A stretch of DNA of 39,842 nucleotides, taken from Chitinophagales bacterium (GTDB lineage: Bacteria > Bacteroidota > Bacteroidia > Chitinophagales > Chitinophagaceae). Under the pieces are notes generated by a model that had not been told where the DNA came from, ran no database searches, and saw only the letters and a list, made by a program, of their open reading frames with translations. The stretch is from contig JAFLBL010000025.1 in the NCBI GenBank assembly GCA_017303855.1, forward strand, positions 1 to 39,842, read 5' to 3'. This document shows positions 1-8,372 of this stretch, one piece after another; the first letter of the stretch is position 1, and the number at the start of each line of letters is the position of its first letter. Position numbers and translations under genes: made by a program.

Positions 1-2268
1 ATTTGCTGTACTTGTTCCGGCATTACCGCGCAAAGTCCAGAACCCATCTTGACCATTCGGATTATCAGCTGAAAGCCAGCTCCATTGACCTGAACCATTG
101 CTGATGAGAGCGGAAACTGTGCCTGTTGGAGCAGCTGTCGGTAATGTATAGTTAATATTGGTCGCTCCTTGTGAGCCGGCATTGATTGTGGTAATACCAG
201 TTGAGTTACCTGTAAACTGCAATTGACCATTGGATGAACGTATAAGAATATCACCGTTGACATCAAGTTCTTGCGAAGGAGTAGGCGAACCCACGCCGAG
301 ACGAGTATTCGTATTGTCCCAGAATAAATTTGCACTTGATGTAAGAGTATTTGTTGAACCCCAGAATGCGACACGTGTTGCCACGCCTTGTCCTGTGAGT
401 ATTTGATTTCCGCCGGACAAATCTACCGTTGACCATGATTGTGTGCCTGTATTATTGGAAGTTAAGACACCATTTGTACCGGGTAATGCCGTAGGAAGTG
501 TATATGTAATATTGGCTCCCTGAGCACCGGCAACAAAATTTGTTGAAAATGTGCCGGCAGGATTTTCTAATTGCAATTGTTGTGCTGTTCCGGCATTACT
601 TTCTAAGCGTACATTACCACCGGATAGAATATTCAAACGCTCAATATTATTTGTGCGAATTCTCATATCAGCTGCTGTTGTGGTTCCAAGGAAATTACTT
701 GCGGGGTTAATTCCTGAGTTACCTAAGATTGACCAATCCACACTTGCTGCACTCCACGCAGGTACTCCGCCGCCGGTGATTGTTAATACTTGATTAGTGG
801 AACCGGGCGCCAAAAGAGTCCAGATTGTTCCATTACTTACAAGCATTGTACCATTAGCACCGGCTGACGTTAATCCTGTACCACCATTTGTAATTCCGAG
901 AGTACCGGTAACTTCAGAAGAAGATGCTAAGTTTACTTGTCCGGTGGACAATACACCTGCTGCACTATTCTTTACTATACCCGCAGTAGTAAATTTTCCG
1001 ATAACAACATTTCCGGCATCACCGCTATTCGATAAAGTTAAACTACGTGTTCCGAAAGGTATATTCGTATTTTGATTTAAGCTACCACCAAGTTTGATTG
1101 TATCGCCTGATTTTGTAATACCGTTAGCACCAATAATTGCAGCTGTCGGTGACCCCCATGTCGGTGTTCCTGTGCCATTAGAGAGCAATACTTGGCCGGC
1201 AGTACCTACAGCGGTATAATTCAAACTTGTTCCATTTGAAAAAGCTACTGTCCCTGCGCCACCGATTGTACTACTATTTGTACCACCATTTATTATGGGT
1301 AACACACCGGTAACTTCGGAAGAAGATGCCAGATTAACTTGTCCTGTTGATAATACACCTGCCGCACTATTTTTTACAATACCCGCAGTAGTAAATTTTC
1401 CTATAATGACATTCCCGGCATTGCCCGGTGAACTTAAAGTAAGGTTGTGGGAATTAAGATTTACAGTTGTGCTTTTATTTAGCGTACCGCCTAATTGTAC
1501 GGTATCTCCTGATTTACTTAAACCATTATTAGCAGGGACATTAATTGCAACTGTTGACCATTGTAAAGTTCCGGTACCATTTGTTGAAAGTACTTGCCCG
1601 ATTGTTCCATCAGCGTTTGGTAATGTCCAAATGACATTGCTGCCCACGGCATTTGGTGCTTGGAAACCCACATAATTTGAATTATCAGCATCGCCGAAGC
1701 GTACATCGGTTTGATTTGCAAGAGTTACGTCGCTCGTAAATGTTTTTGCACCGGCAAATGTCTGAATACCGGTAGTCACAACACCACGTGCAGATGTTGA
1801 AGCATCCGGTAAATTGAATGTATGAGTTGAACCTGCACTGTTGATGGTAAAATCTGTTCCTGCAATGTCTTTATCAATTGTTCCTGCCAAACCGATACAG
1901 GGAATATCATATTCCTGGCTGAACTTAACGGCACCACGGAAGGAACCGTCGCCACCGATGATCACCAACCCGTCAATCCCTCTTTTTTTCAGGTTTTCAT
2001 ACCCGATTTTTCGACCGGCGGGTTCATAAAAGTCCTTACAACGGGCCGTCTTTAAAATGGTACCGCCCCTTTGTATAATATTGGCCACTGAGCGCCCTTC
2101 CATTCTGAAAATATCGTCATCAATCATGCCCTGGTAACCCCGCATAATCCCATACATTTCCAGTCCATGATAAATGCCTGTCCTGACAACGGCACGGATG
2201 GCCGCATTCATACCCGGAGCATCACCCCCTGAAGTTAGTACCCCGATTTTTGTTACTTTCTTTTCCAT
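1..2268 (-). CDS. Chimeric reading frame: phosphofructokinase N-terminus fused to repeat-rich tail-fibre-like protein (partial)
   Basis: The frame is open for 756 codons from ATG (2268) to the window edge; I checked every codon and saw no stop. Residues 1-142 are clearly ATP-dependent 6-phosphofructokinase: an N-terminal GVLTSGGDAPGMN loop, GGDGSFRGA, and the GTIDKD segment that holds the catalytic Asp in the family. The remaining half, with the fructose-6-phosphate Arg/His/Glu residues and MGR motif, is absent. From about residue 143 the protein is Gly/Thr/Ser/Asn-rich, with units typical of large Bacteroidota surface or tail-fibre proteins, such as WSILGNSGINPASNFLGTT and RLGVGSPTPSQELDVNG. 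Such proteins often end in an S74 chaperone domain, but that end lies outside. The left part is visibly richer in A+T: one 60-nt line (961-1020) is 23/60 G+C against 31/60 for 2041-2100. A working PFK is not encoded. A misassembly is likelier than a natural fusion. Confidence 0.8.
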   Translation of the reverse strand, partial: MEKKVTKIGVLTSGGDAPGMNAAIRAVVRTGIYHGLEMYGIMRGYQGMIDDDIFRMEGRSVANIIQRGGTILKTARCKDFYEPAGRKIGYENLKKRGIDGLVIIGGDGSFRGAVKFSQEYDIPCIGLAGTIDKDIAGTDFTINSAGSTHTFNLPDASTSARGVVTTGIQTFAGAKTFTSDVTLANQTDVRFGDADNSNYVGFQAPNAVGSNVIWTLPNADGTIGQVLSTNGTGTLQWSTVAINVPANNGLSKSGDTVQLGGTLNKSTTVNLNSHNLTLSSPGNAGNVIIGKFTTAGIVKNSAAGVLSTGQVNLASSSEVTGVLPIINGGTNSSTIGGAGTVAFSNGTSLNYTAVGTAGQVLLSNGTGTPTWGSPTAAIIGANGITKSGDTIKLGGSLNQNTNIPFGTRSLTLSNSGDAGNVVIGKFTTAGIVKNSAAGVLSTGQVNLASSSEVTGTLGITNGGTGLTSAGANGTMLVSNGTIWTLLAPGSTNQVLTITGGGVPAWSAASVDWSILGNSGINPASNFLGTTTAADMRIRTNNIERLNILSGGNVRLESNAGTAQQLQLENPAGTFSTNFVAGAQGANITYTLPTALPGTNGVLTSNNTGTQSWSTVDLSGGNQILTGQGVATRVAFWGSTNTLTSSANLFWDNTNTRLGVGSPTPSQELDVNGDILIRSSNGQLQFTGNSTGITTINAGSQGATNINYTLPTAAPTGTVSALISNGSGQWSWLSADNPNGQDGFWTLRGNAGTSTAN
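878..1524 (-). repeat. Two copies of a 402-bp (134-residue) coding repeat
   Basis: Copies lie at about 878-1122 and 1280-1524. Matching landmarks (the GGTAACTT word at 907 and 1309; the TATCNCCTGA word at 1101 and 1503) are exactly 402 bp apart. Each copy encodes KSGDT..LGG.LN, then LTLS..G.AGNV.IGKFTTAG, IVKNSAAGVLSTGQVNLASS and EVTG. The DNA is diverged by synonymous changes while the protein is nearly identical, which indicates selection on the repeat protein rather than recent duplication. Confidence 0.85.
1840..1863 (-). other. Junction between PFK-like and repeat-protein sequence
   Basis: Read on the minus strand, residues GTIDKDIAGTDFTI follow PFK family expectation; the family usually continues with a helix beginning GFDTA. 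Here the next residues are NSAGSTHTFNLPDAS, which belong to the repeat protein. The switch falls at about 1843-1845. The GTDFTI stretch would also suit the repeat protein, so a short shared sequence may bridge two unrelated loci. Confidence 0.7.
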
Positions 2269-2544
2269 CTTGAATTTTAAAACTGCGCAAAAATAAGCTT
2301 TTGTTTCAAATGTGTATCGGGCACACAATCGTTAGTTTATTCATTCTGCTTCAAATATCTGCTTTATTCTCTTGATATTAGGAAGTTATACCTGATCTGT
2401 TAATAAATAATCATTAACTGTTCCTGATTTGGACCGGCTTTTACCAGACAGGGTCATATTAGCTATTGATTTGATATTGGCGCGGGATGAACGGGTGTTT
2501 TGGGATGGGGTATTGGTTTAACTTAGTGTTCAAATACTGCTTAC

Positions 2545-4683
2545 ATGAAAAGATTCTTTCTGATTATTGCATTGGCCCCGTTGATGATACAGGCCCAGCT
2601 CAAATACCCGGTTTCCGCTAAATCAGACCATACGGATGAGTATCATGGAACCACTGTTCCGGATCCCTATCGCTGGCTGGAAGACGACCGCAGTGAATAC
2701 ACGGCGGATTGGGTCACCCGTCAGAATAAAGTGACGTTTGACTACCTGGACCAGATTCCTTATCGTAAAGACTGGCAGGCAAGACTGGAGGAGATCAATA
2801 ATTATCCGAAGTTTTCGACTCCGTTCAGGAATAATGCGTATTTCTATTTCTATAAAAATGACGGTTTACAGAACCAATCCGTTTTATACCGGCAAAAAGG
2901 ACTGGCAGGCAAGTCTGAGCTGATACTGGATCCGAATAAATTTTCTGCGGAGGGAACTACGGGGCTTGGCACATTTGCCATTTCGAAGAATGGAAAATAT
3001 GCCGTTGTGGGTAAATCCGCAGGTGGCAGTGACTGGCGGACTTTTTTTGTTATGGATCTGCAGACAAAAAAATATTTAAAAGACTCACTGGCATGGGTAA
3101 AAGTTTCCGGTGCAGCCTGGCAGGGAGATGGGTTTTTCTACAGCCGGTATCCGGCCCCGGAAGCGGGTAAGGAACTGTCCACAAAAAATGAAAATCACCA
3201 GGTATACTATCATAAAGCCGGTACTACGCAGGATAAAGATCAGCTGGTATATGAAGATAAGGCCAATCCGCAACGTTTTCATACCGTGTTTACCGATGAA
3301 TCCGAACGCTATGTATTCCTGAATATCAGTGACCGCGGGAAAGGGAAGGAAGGCAACAGTCTCTGGTATTATGACAGTAAATCGGGTAATAAAACCTTTC
3401 TACCGGTTATCCGTGAAGTCGGAGATTTTCAGTTCAGTTTTGTAGATGAAGTCAACGGGCAGTTTTTGCTCCAGACCAATGACGGCGCAAAAAACCGAAA
3501 GATTATATTGGTTGATCCGTTGCATCCGGAAAAGGAAAACTGGAAAACACTAATTCCCGAAAAGGAAGAAAACATGTCTTCGGTGGTCAGTGCCGGGAAT
3601 AAACTATTTGTGACGTATATGAAGGATGTAACCAGTCGTGTGTATGTGTATGATCTGCAGGGAAACCCGGAGCGCGAAGTGAAGTTGCCGGGGTTGGGTA
3701 CAGCCAGTGGTTTTGGCGGTGAAAGGAATGATAAGTTTGTGTTTTATACGTTTACCTCCGTCACATTTCCACCCACTATTTATAAATATGATATTGCCAG
3801 CGGGGAAACCACTTTATTCCGTCAGCCCGATGTGAAATTCAATCCGGAGGATTTTGTAACCGAACAGGTATTTTATCCATCCAAAGACGGTACAAAAGTG
3901 CCCATGTTTGTAGTGTATAAAAAAGGAATGGAGCGGCACGGAAAAAATCCAACCATATTGTATGGCTATGGGGGCTTTAATATAAGCAGTACCCCGGGTT
4001 TTTCACCGGCACGGATTGCCTGGCTGGAACAAGGTGGTGTTTATTGTATTGCCAACCTGCGGGGCGGCAGTGAGTATGGGGAGAAATGGCATGAAGCCGG
4101 TATGCGGCAAAAAAAGCAAAATGTATTTGACGACTGTATTGCCGGGGCTGAATACCTGGTTGCGAATAAATTTACCTCGCCGGATTACCTGGCTGTACAA
4201 GGCGGTTCCAATGGCGGACTATTGGTGGGCGCGGTAATCAATCAGCGGCCGGATTTATTTAAAGTAGCCATACCGCAGGTAGGGGTTATGGATATGCTGC
4301 GCTTTCACAAGTTTACCATTGGATGGAACTGGATACCGGAATATGGCAGCAGTGACAATAAAGATGATTTTCAAAACCTGCTGAAATATTCTCCCATACA
4401 TAATATCCGGGAAGGCATACAATATCCGGCAACCCTGGTTACCACGGCTGATCATGATGACCGGGTAGTGCCGGCCCATTCATTCAAATATGCCGCCACG
4501 TTGCAGGAAAAGTATAAAGGCAATAACCCGGTATTAATCCGTGTGGATGTAAACTCAGGACACGGGGCCAGCAACCTGAAAAAGGCGCTGGAAACCACCG
4601 CCGATATTTACTCCTTTATCTTTTATAATATGGGGGTAAAGCCGGATTTTTCCAGTATCAGTCAGCCGAAAAAAGCGTTTTAA
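2545..4683 (+). CDS. Prolyl oligopeptidase (peptidase family S9A), exported
   Basis: A 712-residue serine peptidase that cleaves after proline in short peptides. An N-terminal signal peptide (residues 1-18, MKRFFLIIAL... ending AQA/Q-like) predicts export to the periplasm. The N-terminal part carries the YPVS...DPYRWLED signature of the family, followed by the beta-propeller, then the alpha/beta hydrolase domain from about residue 430. The catalytic triad is visible: Ser555 in GGSNGG, Asp638 in DHDDRV and His673 in SGHGA; Arg640 matches the substrate-binding arginine. Length and triad spacing agree closely with porcine POP (554/641/680). The start is the only ATG that yields the signal peptide. 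The SDR gene follows after 21 bp and may be co-transcribed. Upstream 2269-2544 is a divergent intergenic region in which I see no gene and no convincing promoter. Confidence 0.95.
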   Translation: MKRFFLIIALAPLMIQAQLKYPVSAKSDHTDEYHGTTVPDPYRWLEDDRSEYTADWVTRQNKVTFDYLDQIPYRKDWQARLEEINNYPKFSTPFRNNAYFYFYKNDGLQNQSVLYRQKGLAGKSELILDPNKFSAEGTTGLGTFAISKNGKYAVVGKSAGGSDWRTFFVMDLQTKKYLKDSLAWVKVSGAAWQGDGFFYSRYPAPEAGKELSTKNENHQVYYHKAGTTQDKDQLVYEDKANPQRFHTVFTDESERYVFLNISDRGKGKEGNSLWYYDSKSGNKTFLPVIREVGDFQFSFVDEVNGQFLLQTNDGAKNRKIILVDPLHPEKENWKTLIPEKEENMSSVVSAGNKLFVTYMKDVTSRVYVYDLQGNPEREVKLPGLGTASGFGGERNDKFVFYTFTSVTFPPTIYKYDIASGETTLFRQPDVKFNPEDFVTEQVFYPSKDGTKVPMFVVYKKGMERHGKNPTILYGYGGFNISSTPGFSPARIAWLEQGGVYCIANLRGGSEYGEKWHEAGMRQKKQNVFDDCIAGAEYLVANKFTSPDYLAVQGGSNGGLLVGAVINQRPDLFKVAIPQVGVMDMLRFHKFTIGWNWIPEYGSSDNKDDFQNLLKYSPIHNIREGIQYPATLVTTADHDDRVVPAHSFKYAATLQEKYKGNNPVLIRVDVNSGHGASNLKKALETTADIYSFIFYNMGVKPDFSSISQPKKAF

Positions 4684-4704
4684 TCACAGTAAGCAACCGG
4701 CTAT

Positions 4705-5595
4705 ATGCGCATATTGATCACCGGTGCCAATGGCTTTCTCGGCCACTACCTGGTACCGGTCTTATTGGATAAAGGATACGACGTATTGGCTACAGGTAAA
4801 GGAGCCTGTCGTTTACAGCTTGTTTCCCAGGCAACATTCCGGTATACGGAGATGGATTTTACTGATCGGACGGCAGTGGCGGTTGTTACGGACGGGTTTA
4901 AGCCGGACGTAATCATTCATGCCGGAGCAATGAGTAAACCGGATGAGTGTGAAACAAATCAGGAAGCCGCGTTACTGATTAATACGACAGCAACCGGTTC
5001 CCTTTTACAGGAAGCGGCAAAACACCGGTCTTTTTTTATTTTTATTTCTACTGACTTTGTGTTTGACGGAAATAGCGGGATGTACCGGGAAGAGGATATC
5101 CCAGCCCCGGTTAATTATTATGGCGAAACCAAATGGCTGGCCGAAAAAAAAGTGGAACAGTATCCATTTCCCCGGGCTATTGTAAGAACGGTGCTGGTTT
5201 ATGGACAGCCTCTTGCCGGCAGGAGTAATATACTTTCCATTGTAAAGGAAAAACTGGAAGCAGGTGAAATATACAAAGTAGTGGATGACCAGTTGCGTAC
5301 CCCTACATTTGTGGGAGATCTGGCCAATGCCATAGCAATGATTGCGGCAAAGAAAGCCACCGGTACCTGGCATATCAGCGGAAAGGACGTAATGACACCG
5401 TATGAAATGGCCTGCAGCGCGGCTGATTATTTACACCTGGATAAAACACGGCTGCTACGTGTAACGGCAGATACGTTTTCCCAACCCGCCAGGCGTCCGG
5501 CCCGAACCGGTTTTATCATTGATAAAGCGGTACGGGAACTGGGTTACAATCCGGTCAGTTTTGAGGAAGGATTGAAGAAGACATTCAGGAATTGA
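4705..5595 (+). CDS. RmlD-like NAD(P)-dependent sugar-nucleotide reductase (extended SDR)
   Basis: A 296-residue extended short-chain dehydrogenase most like dTDP-4-dehydrorhamnose reductase (RmlD). The Rossmann GxxGxxG motif is GANGFLG at residues 7-13, the catalytic Thr/Ser region is FISTDFVFDG (113-122) and the YxxxK pair is Tyr139/Lys143. The C-terminal substrate domain contains the TPTFVGDLA segment. No other dTDP-rhamnose genes are nearby, so the true substrate is uncertain and I give no gene symbol. It lies 21 bp after the prolyl oligopeptidase gene in the same direction and ends 17 bp before the convergent DUF1684 gene. Confidence 0.85.
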   Translation: MRILITGANGFLGHYLVPVLLDKGYDVLATGKGACRLQLVSQATFRYTEMDFTDRTAVAVVTDGFKPDVIIHAGAMSKPDECETNQEAALLINTTATGSLLQEAAKHRSFFIFISTDFVFDGNSGMYREEDIPAPVNYYGETKWLAEKKVEQYPFPRAIVRTVLVYGQPLAGRSNILSIVKEKLEAGEIYKVVDDQLRTPTFVGDLANAIAMIAAKKATGTWHISGKDVMTPYEMACSAADYLHLDKTRLLRVTADTFSQPARRPARTGFIIDKAVRELGYNPVSFEEGLKKTFRN

Positions 5596-5612
5596 TAACG
5601 GCTGAAGGGAAA

Positions 5613-6203
5613 CTACTTACTGAACTTTTTTTCACCCGCAGAAATGGCTACGGATAAATTATTTTCTGCCGGTGGCACCGGACAGTTGTATACATTACTT
5701 ATATAGGCACAGTACGGGTTATAGGTCTTATTGAAGTCGAGGTAAAAGGGTCCTTTTTCCATTTCATTCGTGGTGATATCGATATACCGGCCGTTTTCAT
5801 AAGTATGTTCGCCATTTGTAAGATCCATGAACGGTATAAAAAGATAATCGGCATACGCTGGATTGTTCAACAGTTGCTGTGATTGATAAACAGTCAGTTT
5901 ACATGCGGTCTCGTCGAGACTGAAATGCAGCACTGCGTAAACCCTGAATGTTTTTTTGATTTTACCGGAAGTGGACATCTGAAACCAGGGAGCTTCATAA
6001 ATCCGCTCCACCCGGGCTTCAACGGCATATTTTTCATTGATCGGGTAGAATTGCAGTTTTGGCCTGTCCGCTTCTTTTATAACGCCGTGCGTAAGTATAT
6101 ATTGGTTTCTGAACCGTTGCAATGAATCTGCATATGTGCTCTGCTGACCAGCAACTGTAAAGGCCAAAACAATAAAAAAGGAAGAGACATAAAATTTTTT
6201 CAT
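5613..6203 (-). CDS. DUF1684 family exported protein
   Basis: A 196-residue protein recognised as DUF1684 from the pattern FYPIN.KY.VEARVE, PF..TSG followed by YAVLHFSL, LFIPF.D.TNG..TY.NGRY and the closing DFN.TYNPYCAY segment. It has a signal peptide (MKKFYVSSFFIVLAFTVAGQ), so it should work in the periplasm or be exported. The family has no firmly established function. The start codon lies 6 bp after the arginase stop on the same strand, so the two are probably one transcript. Confidence 0.85.
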   Translation of the reverse strand: MKKFYVSSFFIVLAFTVAGQQSTYADSLQRFRNQYILTHGVIKEADRPKLQFYPINEKYAVEARVERIYEAPWFQMSTSGKIKKTFRVYAVLHFSLDETACKLTVYQSQQLLNNPAYADYLFIPFMDLTNGEHTYENGRYIDITTNEMEKGPFYLDFNKTYNPYCAYISNVYNCPVPPAENNLSVAISAGEKKFSK

Positions 6204-6209
6204 AACCGG

Positions 6210-7157
6210 TCAGTTCATCATCAGTACGTTCACCGAACGTTGCAGGATATTAAAGGCAATTTCTGCCATCAGGTTTTCTTTGTCGAGTGTGGGGTTTACT
6301 TCCGCAATTTCAAAACAGCAGATTTTACGGTTTTGCATGAATTTGCTGATCAGGTCTTCCGCTTCTCTTTCGCGCAATCCGTTACCCACCGGGGTGCCGG
6401 TTCCTTTTGAAATGGAGGAGTCGAGACTATCCACATCAAAGGAAACATAGATATCCGTGCAGTCTGACAGATACCGGATAACCGACCGTACCACATTTTC
6501 GGCGCCTTTATTCCTGACTTCCTTCGTTGTAATGACTTTCATTCCGTATTTTTCTATCAGGTGCCTTTCTTCTTTTTCGTAATCCCGCAGGGAAATAAAC
6601 ACAACATCCTCCGGCAGTACTTTGGGGGCGATTTTACCGATCGTTTTCAGCATTTTCCATTGACTGGCCGTTTCGCTGTCAATTTCGTGAACCGCGCAAT
6701 CTTCATTGTCTTCGTTGATGGAGGCCGCCATCGGCATACCATGCATATTGCCCGATGGCGTGGTATAAGGCGTATGCAGATCGGCGTGGGCGTCAATCCA
6801 GATCACACCGAGTTTGCATTTTGGTTTGGCCATTTTTAATCCGGCAATGGTGGCACCGGCTGTACTATGGTCGCCGCTCAGTACAACGGGAAAAAAATTA
6901 TTCTTAACGGTTTCCATTACCGCTTTGCTTACCCGTTCATAAATGGTGGAAACTCCCTTTACCCGTTTTGCATACGGAGATTCAATAGGTTCATAGAGCA
7001 GTTTATTTTCCGTTGGCACTTTTTCTGAAGGGAAATGAATAAAAAAATTGCTCATAAAATCGAGCGCGGCAATTTTTATAGCTTCAATACCCAGGCTGGC
7101 ACCGCGGGTTCCGGCACCAATTTCCGATGGTACTTCAATCAGTTTAATATTTTTCAT
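6210..7157 (-). CDS. rocF: Arginase-type ureohydrolase
   Basis: A 315-residue Mn-dependent ureohydrolase. The metal ligands are all present: His97 in SGDHST, Asp122/His124/Asp126 in WIDAHADLHTP, and Asp241/Asp243 in SFDVDSLDSS. The SGNMHG and GTGTPVGNG segments fit the arginase branch (L-arginine to ornithine and urea) better than agmatinase or formimidoylglutamase, though substrate cannot be proved from sequence. I start at the internal ATG at 7157 (MKNIKLIEVPSEIGAG); the upstream in-frame ATG at 7208 would add 17 residues that look like untranslated leader. DUF1684 follows 6 bp downstream. The 252-bp upstream gap contains only a short palindrome (TTGTA-N4-TACAA at 7321-7334). Confidence 0.88.
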   Translation of the reverse strand: MKNIKLIEVPSEIGAGTRGASLGIEAIKIAALDFMSNFFIHFPSEKVPTENKLLYEPIESPYAKRVKGVSTIYERVSKAVMETVKNNFFPVVLSGDHSTAGATIAGLKMAKPKCKLGVIWIDAHADLHTPYTTPSGNMHGMPMAASINEDNEDCAVHEIDSETASQWKMLKTIGKIAPKVLPEDVVFISLRDYEKEERHLIEKYGMKVITTKEVRNKGAENVVRSVIRYLSDCTDIYVSFDVDSLDSSISKGTGTPVGNGLREREAEDLISKFMQNRKICCFEIAEVNPTLDKENLMAEIAFNILQRSVNVLMMN

Positions 7158-7409
7158 ACAAGGGGCTGTTAATGGAGAATAACCGGCCAGGAACCGGCAA
7201 TGGAACAAAGAAAAGCAGTGCTGAATGCTTAATCGGGAATATAAAAATTCGCGGGCAGTGATTGCTCGGCAAAGCGGTGCATCCGGTATGTATGGCGTAA
7301 ACAGCTTTTCATACTAACAGTTGTAAATATACAAAAATTTTGATCCTTGTCAAGGCGTTGGATAGTTGTCGTTGCCGATAACGCATTTTACCTGGTTGGC
7401 ATTCAATGT

Positions 7410-8195
7410 TTATTGATGAGCCGCCAGGATGGGTATATGGCTGTGATAGGCCAGTTTTTTGGTATGTGATGACCTGAAAAGCGATGATGAATTACTCGGG
7501 TGCTTGGGTACCGTGACCAGTACATTTATTTTTTTCTCCAAAACAAACCGATCCAGTGCATCATAAAAATCCTCACCCTGGATAAAGCTGAAGAGTTTAT
7601 TGAAACCATTGAAAAGTGTATTTATTTTTTCCTTTTCCGCGAGCATTTGTCCGGATAATGCGGATCCCGGTTCTTTACTTACGTGTACGATATGTAATTC
7701 CGGGTTGAACAATTGCAAAACAGAACCGATCAGCTGGGACGGTGTGCTTTGTTCCACGTTTTTAAAATCAGTGGCAAAAGCAATCCGTTCCATACTGGTA
7801 TACACGGCATCCGGTGGTATAATCATTACCGGGTAAAGATTTTTATCAATCAGTTTGAGCGTATTGCTGCCAAACAGGATCTGGCGTACTGCTGATTTAC
7901 CCGTGATGCCCATCAGTATCAGGGTCGCCCGTATTGTATGAGCCAGGCGGGCAATGTTCTCAATAAGATCACCACCCATTTCATGCTCGCATCTTACCTG
8001 GCGGACCCCGTTTTTATGAAATTCACGTTTCAGGCTTTCGAGGTAAAACTGTGAAATATCATAATCGGATTCACTTTCATAATTGTGGTATAGAACAACC
8101 GTAACAGATTCATTCCAGGCCAGCATCTTACTGGCAAAACGGGCGGCATTCAGGGATGTTTCTGAGAAATCTACTGGTATAATGACTCGGTGCAT
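7410..8195 (-). CDS. Universal stress protein, two UspA domains
   Basis: A protein of about 261 residues with two tandem UspA domains. The first opens with MHRVIIPVDFSETSLNAARF and has the ATP-binding-type GITGKSAVRQILFGSNTLKLI loop near residue 120. The second opens near residue 137 (ERIAFATDF) and lacks a clear G-2x-G-9x-G-S/T motif, so only the first half is likely to bind nucleotide. I prefer the ATG at 8195, which puts the conserved strand at the N-terminus; an ATG-like start at 8222 is possible. Tandem Usp proteins of this kind are common in Bacteroidota and respond to starvation or stress. It is divergent from the metallophosphoesterase gene. Confidence 0.9.
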   Translation of the reverse strand: MHRVIIPVDFSETSLNAARFASKMLAWNESVTVVLYHNYESESDYDISQFYLESLKREFHKNGVRQVRCEHEMGGDLIENIARLAHTIRATLILMGITGKSAVRQILFGSNTLKLIDKNLYPVMIIPPDAVYTSMERIAFATDFKNVEQSTPSQLIGSVLQLFNPELHIVHVSKEPGSALSGQMLAEKEKINTLFNGFNKLFSFIQGEDFYDALDRFVLEKKINVLVTVPKHPSNSSSLFRSSHTKKLAYHSHIPILAAHQ

Positions 8196-8372
8196 GGTTG
8201 GTGTATTGTTTCGGTAAATCAAAATAAGGGTTTTTTAAAGAAATATGGTATATGTAGTGGTTTACAGCGCTGTATTCAGTATTTTAAAATATCTTTAAAG
8301 CGAGGCCTTTACGCGAGCAAATGCAGCCCATTTCTGCGGAAGTTCGTCCCTGTTAAGAAGAAAATCCTTTTA

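Noticed and set aside
551..1675. Plus-strand open frames over the first 1.7 kb
   Set aside because: They are antisense shadows of the continuous minus-strand repeat protein; their residues are Pro/Val-rich complements of the Gly/Thr-rich repeats and are broken into pieces.
7321..7334. TTGTA-N4-TACAA palindrome as an arginase operator
   Set aside because: Short AT-rich palindromes are expected by chance; no second copy or known consensus.
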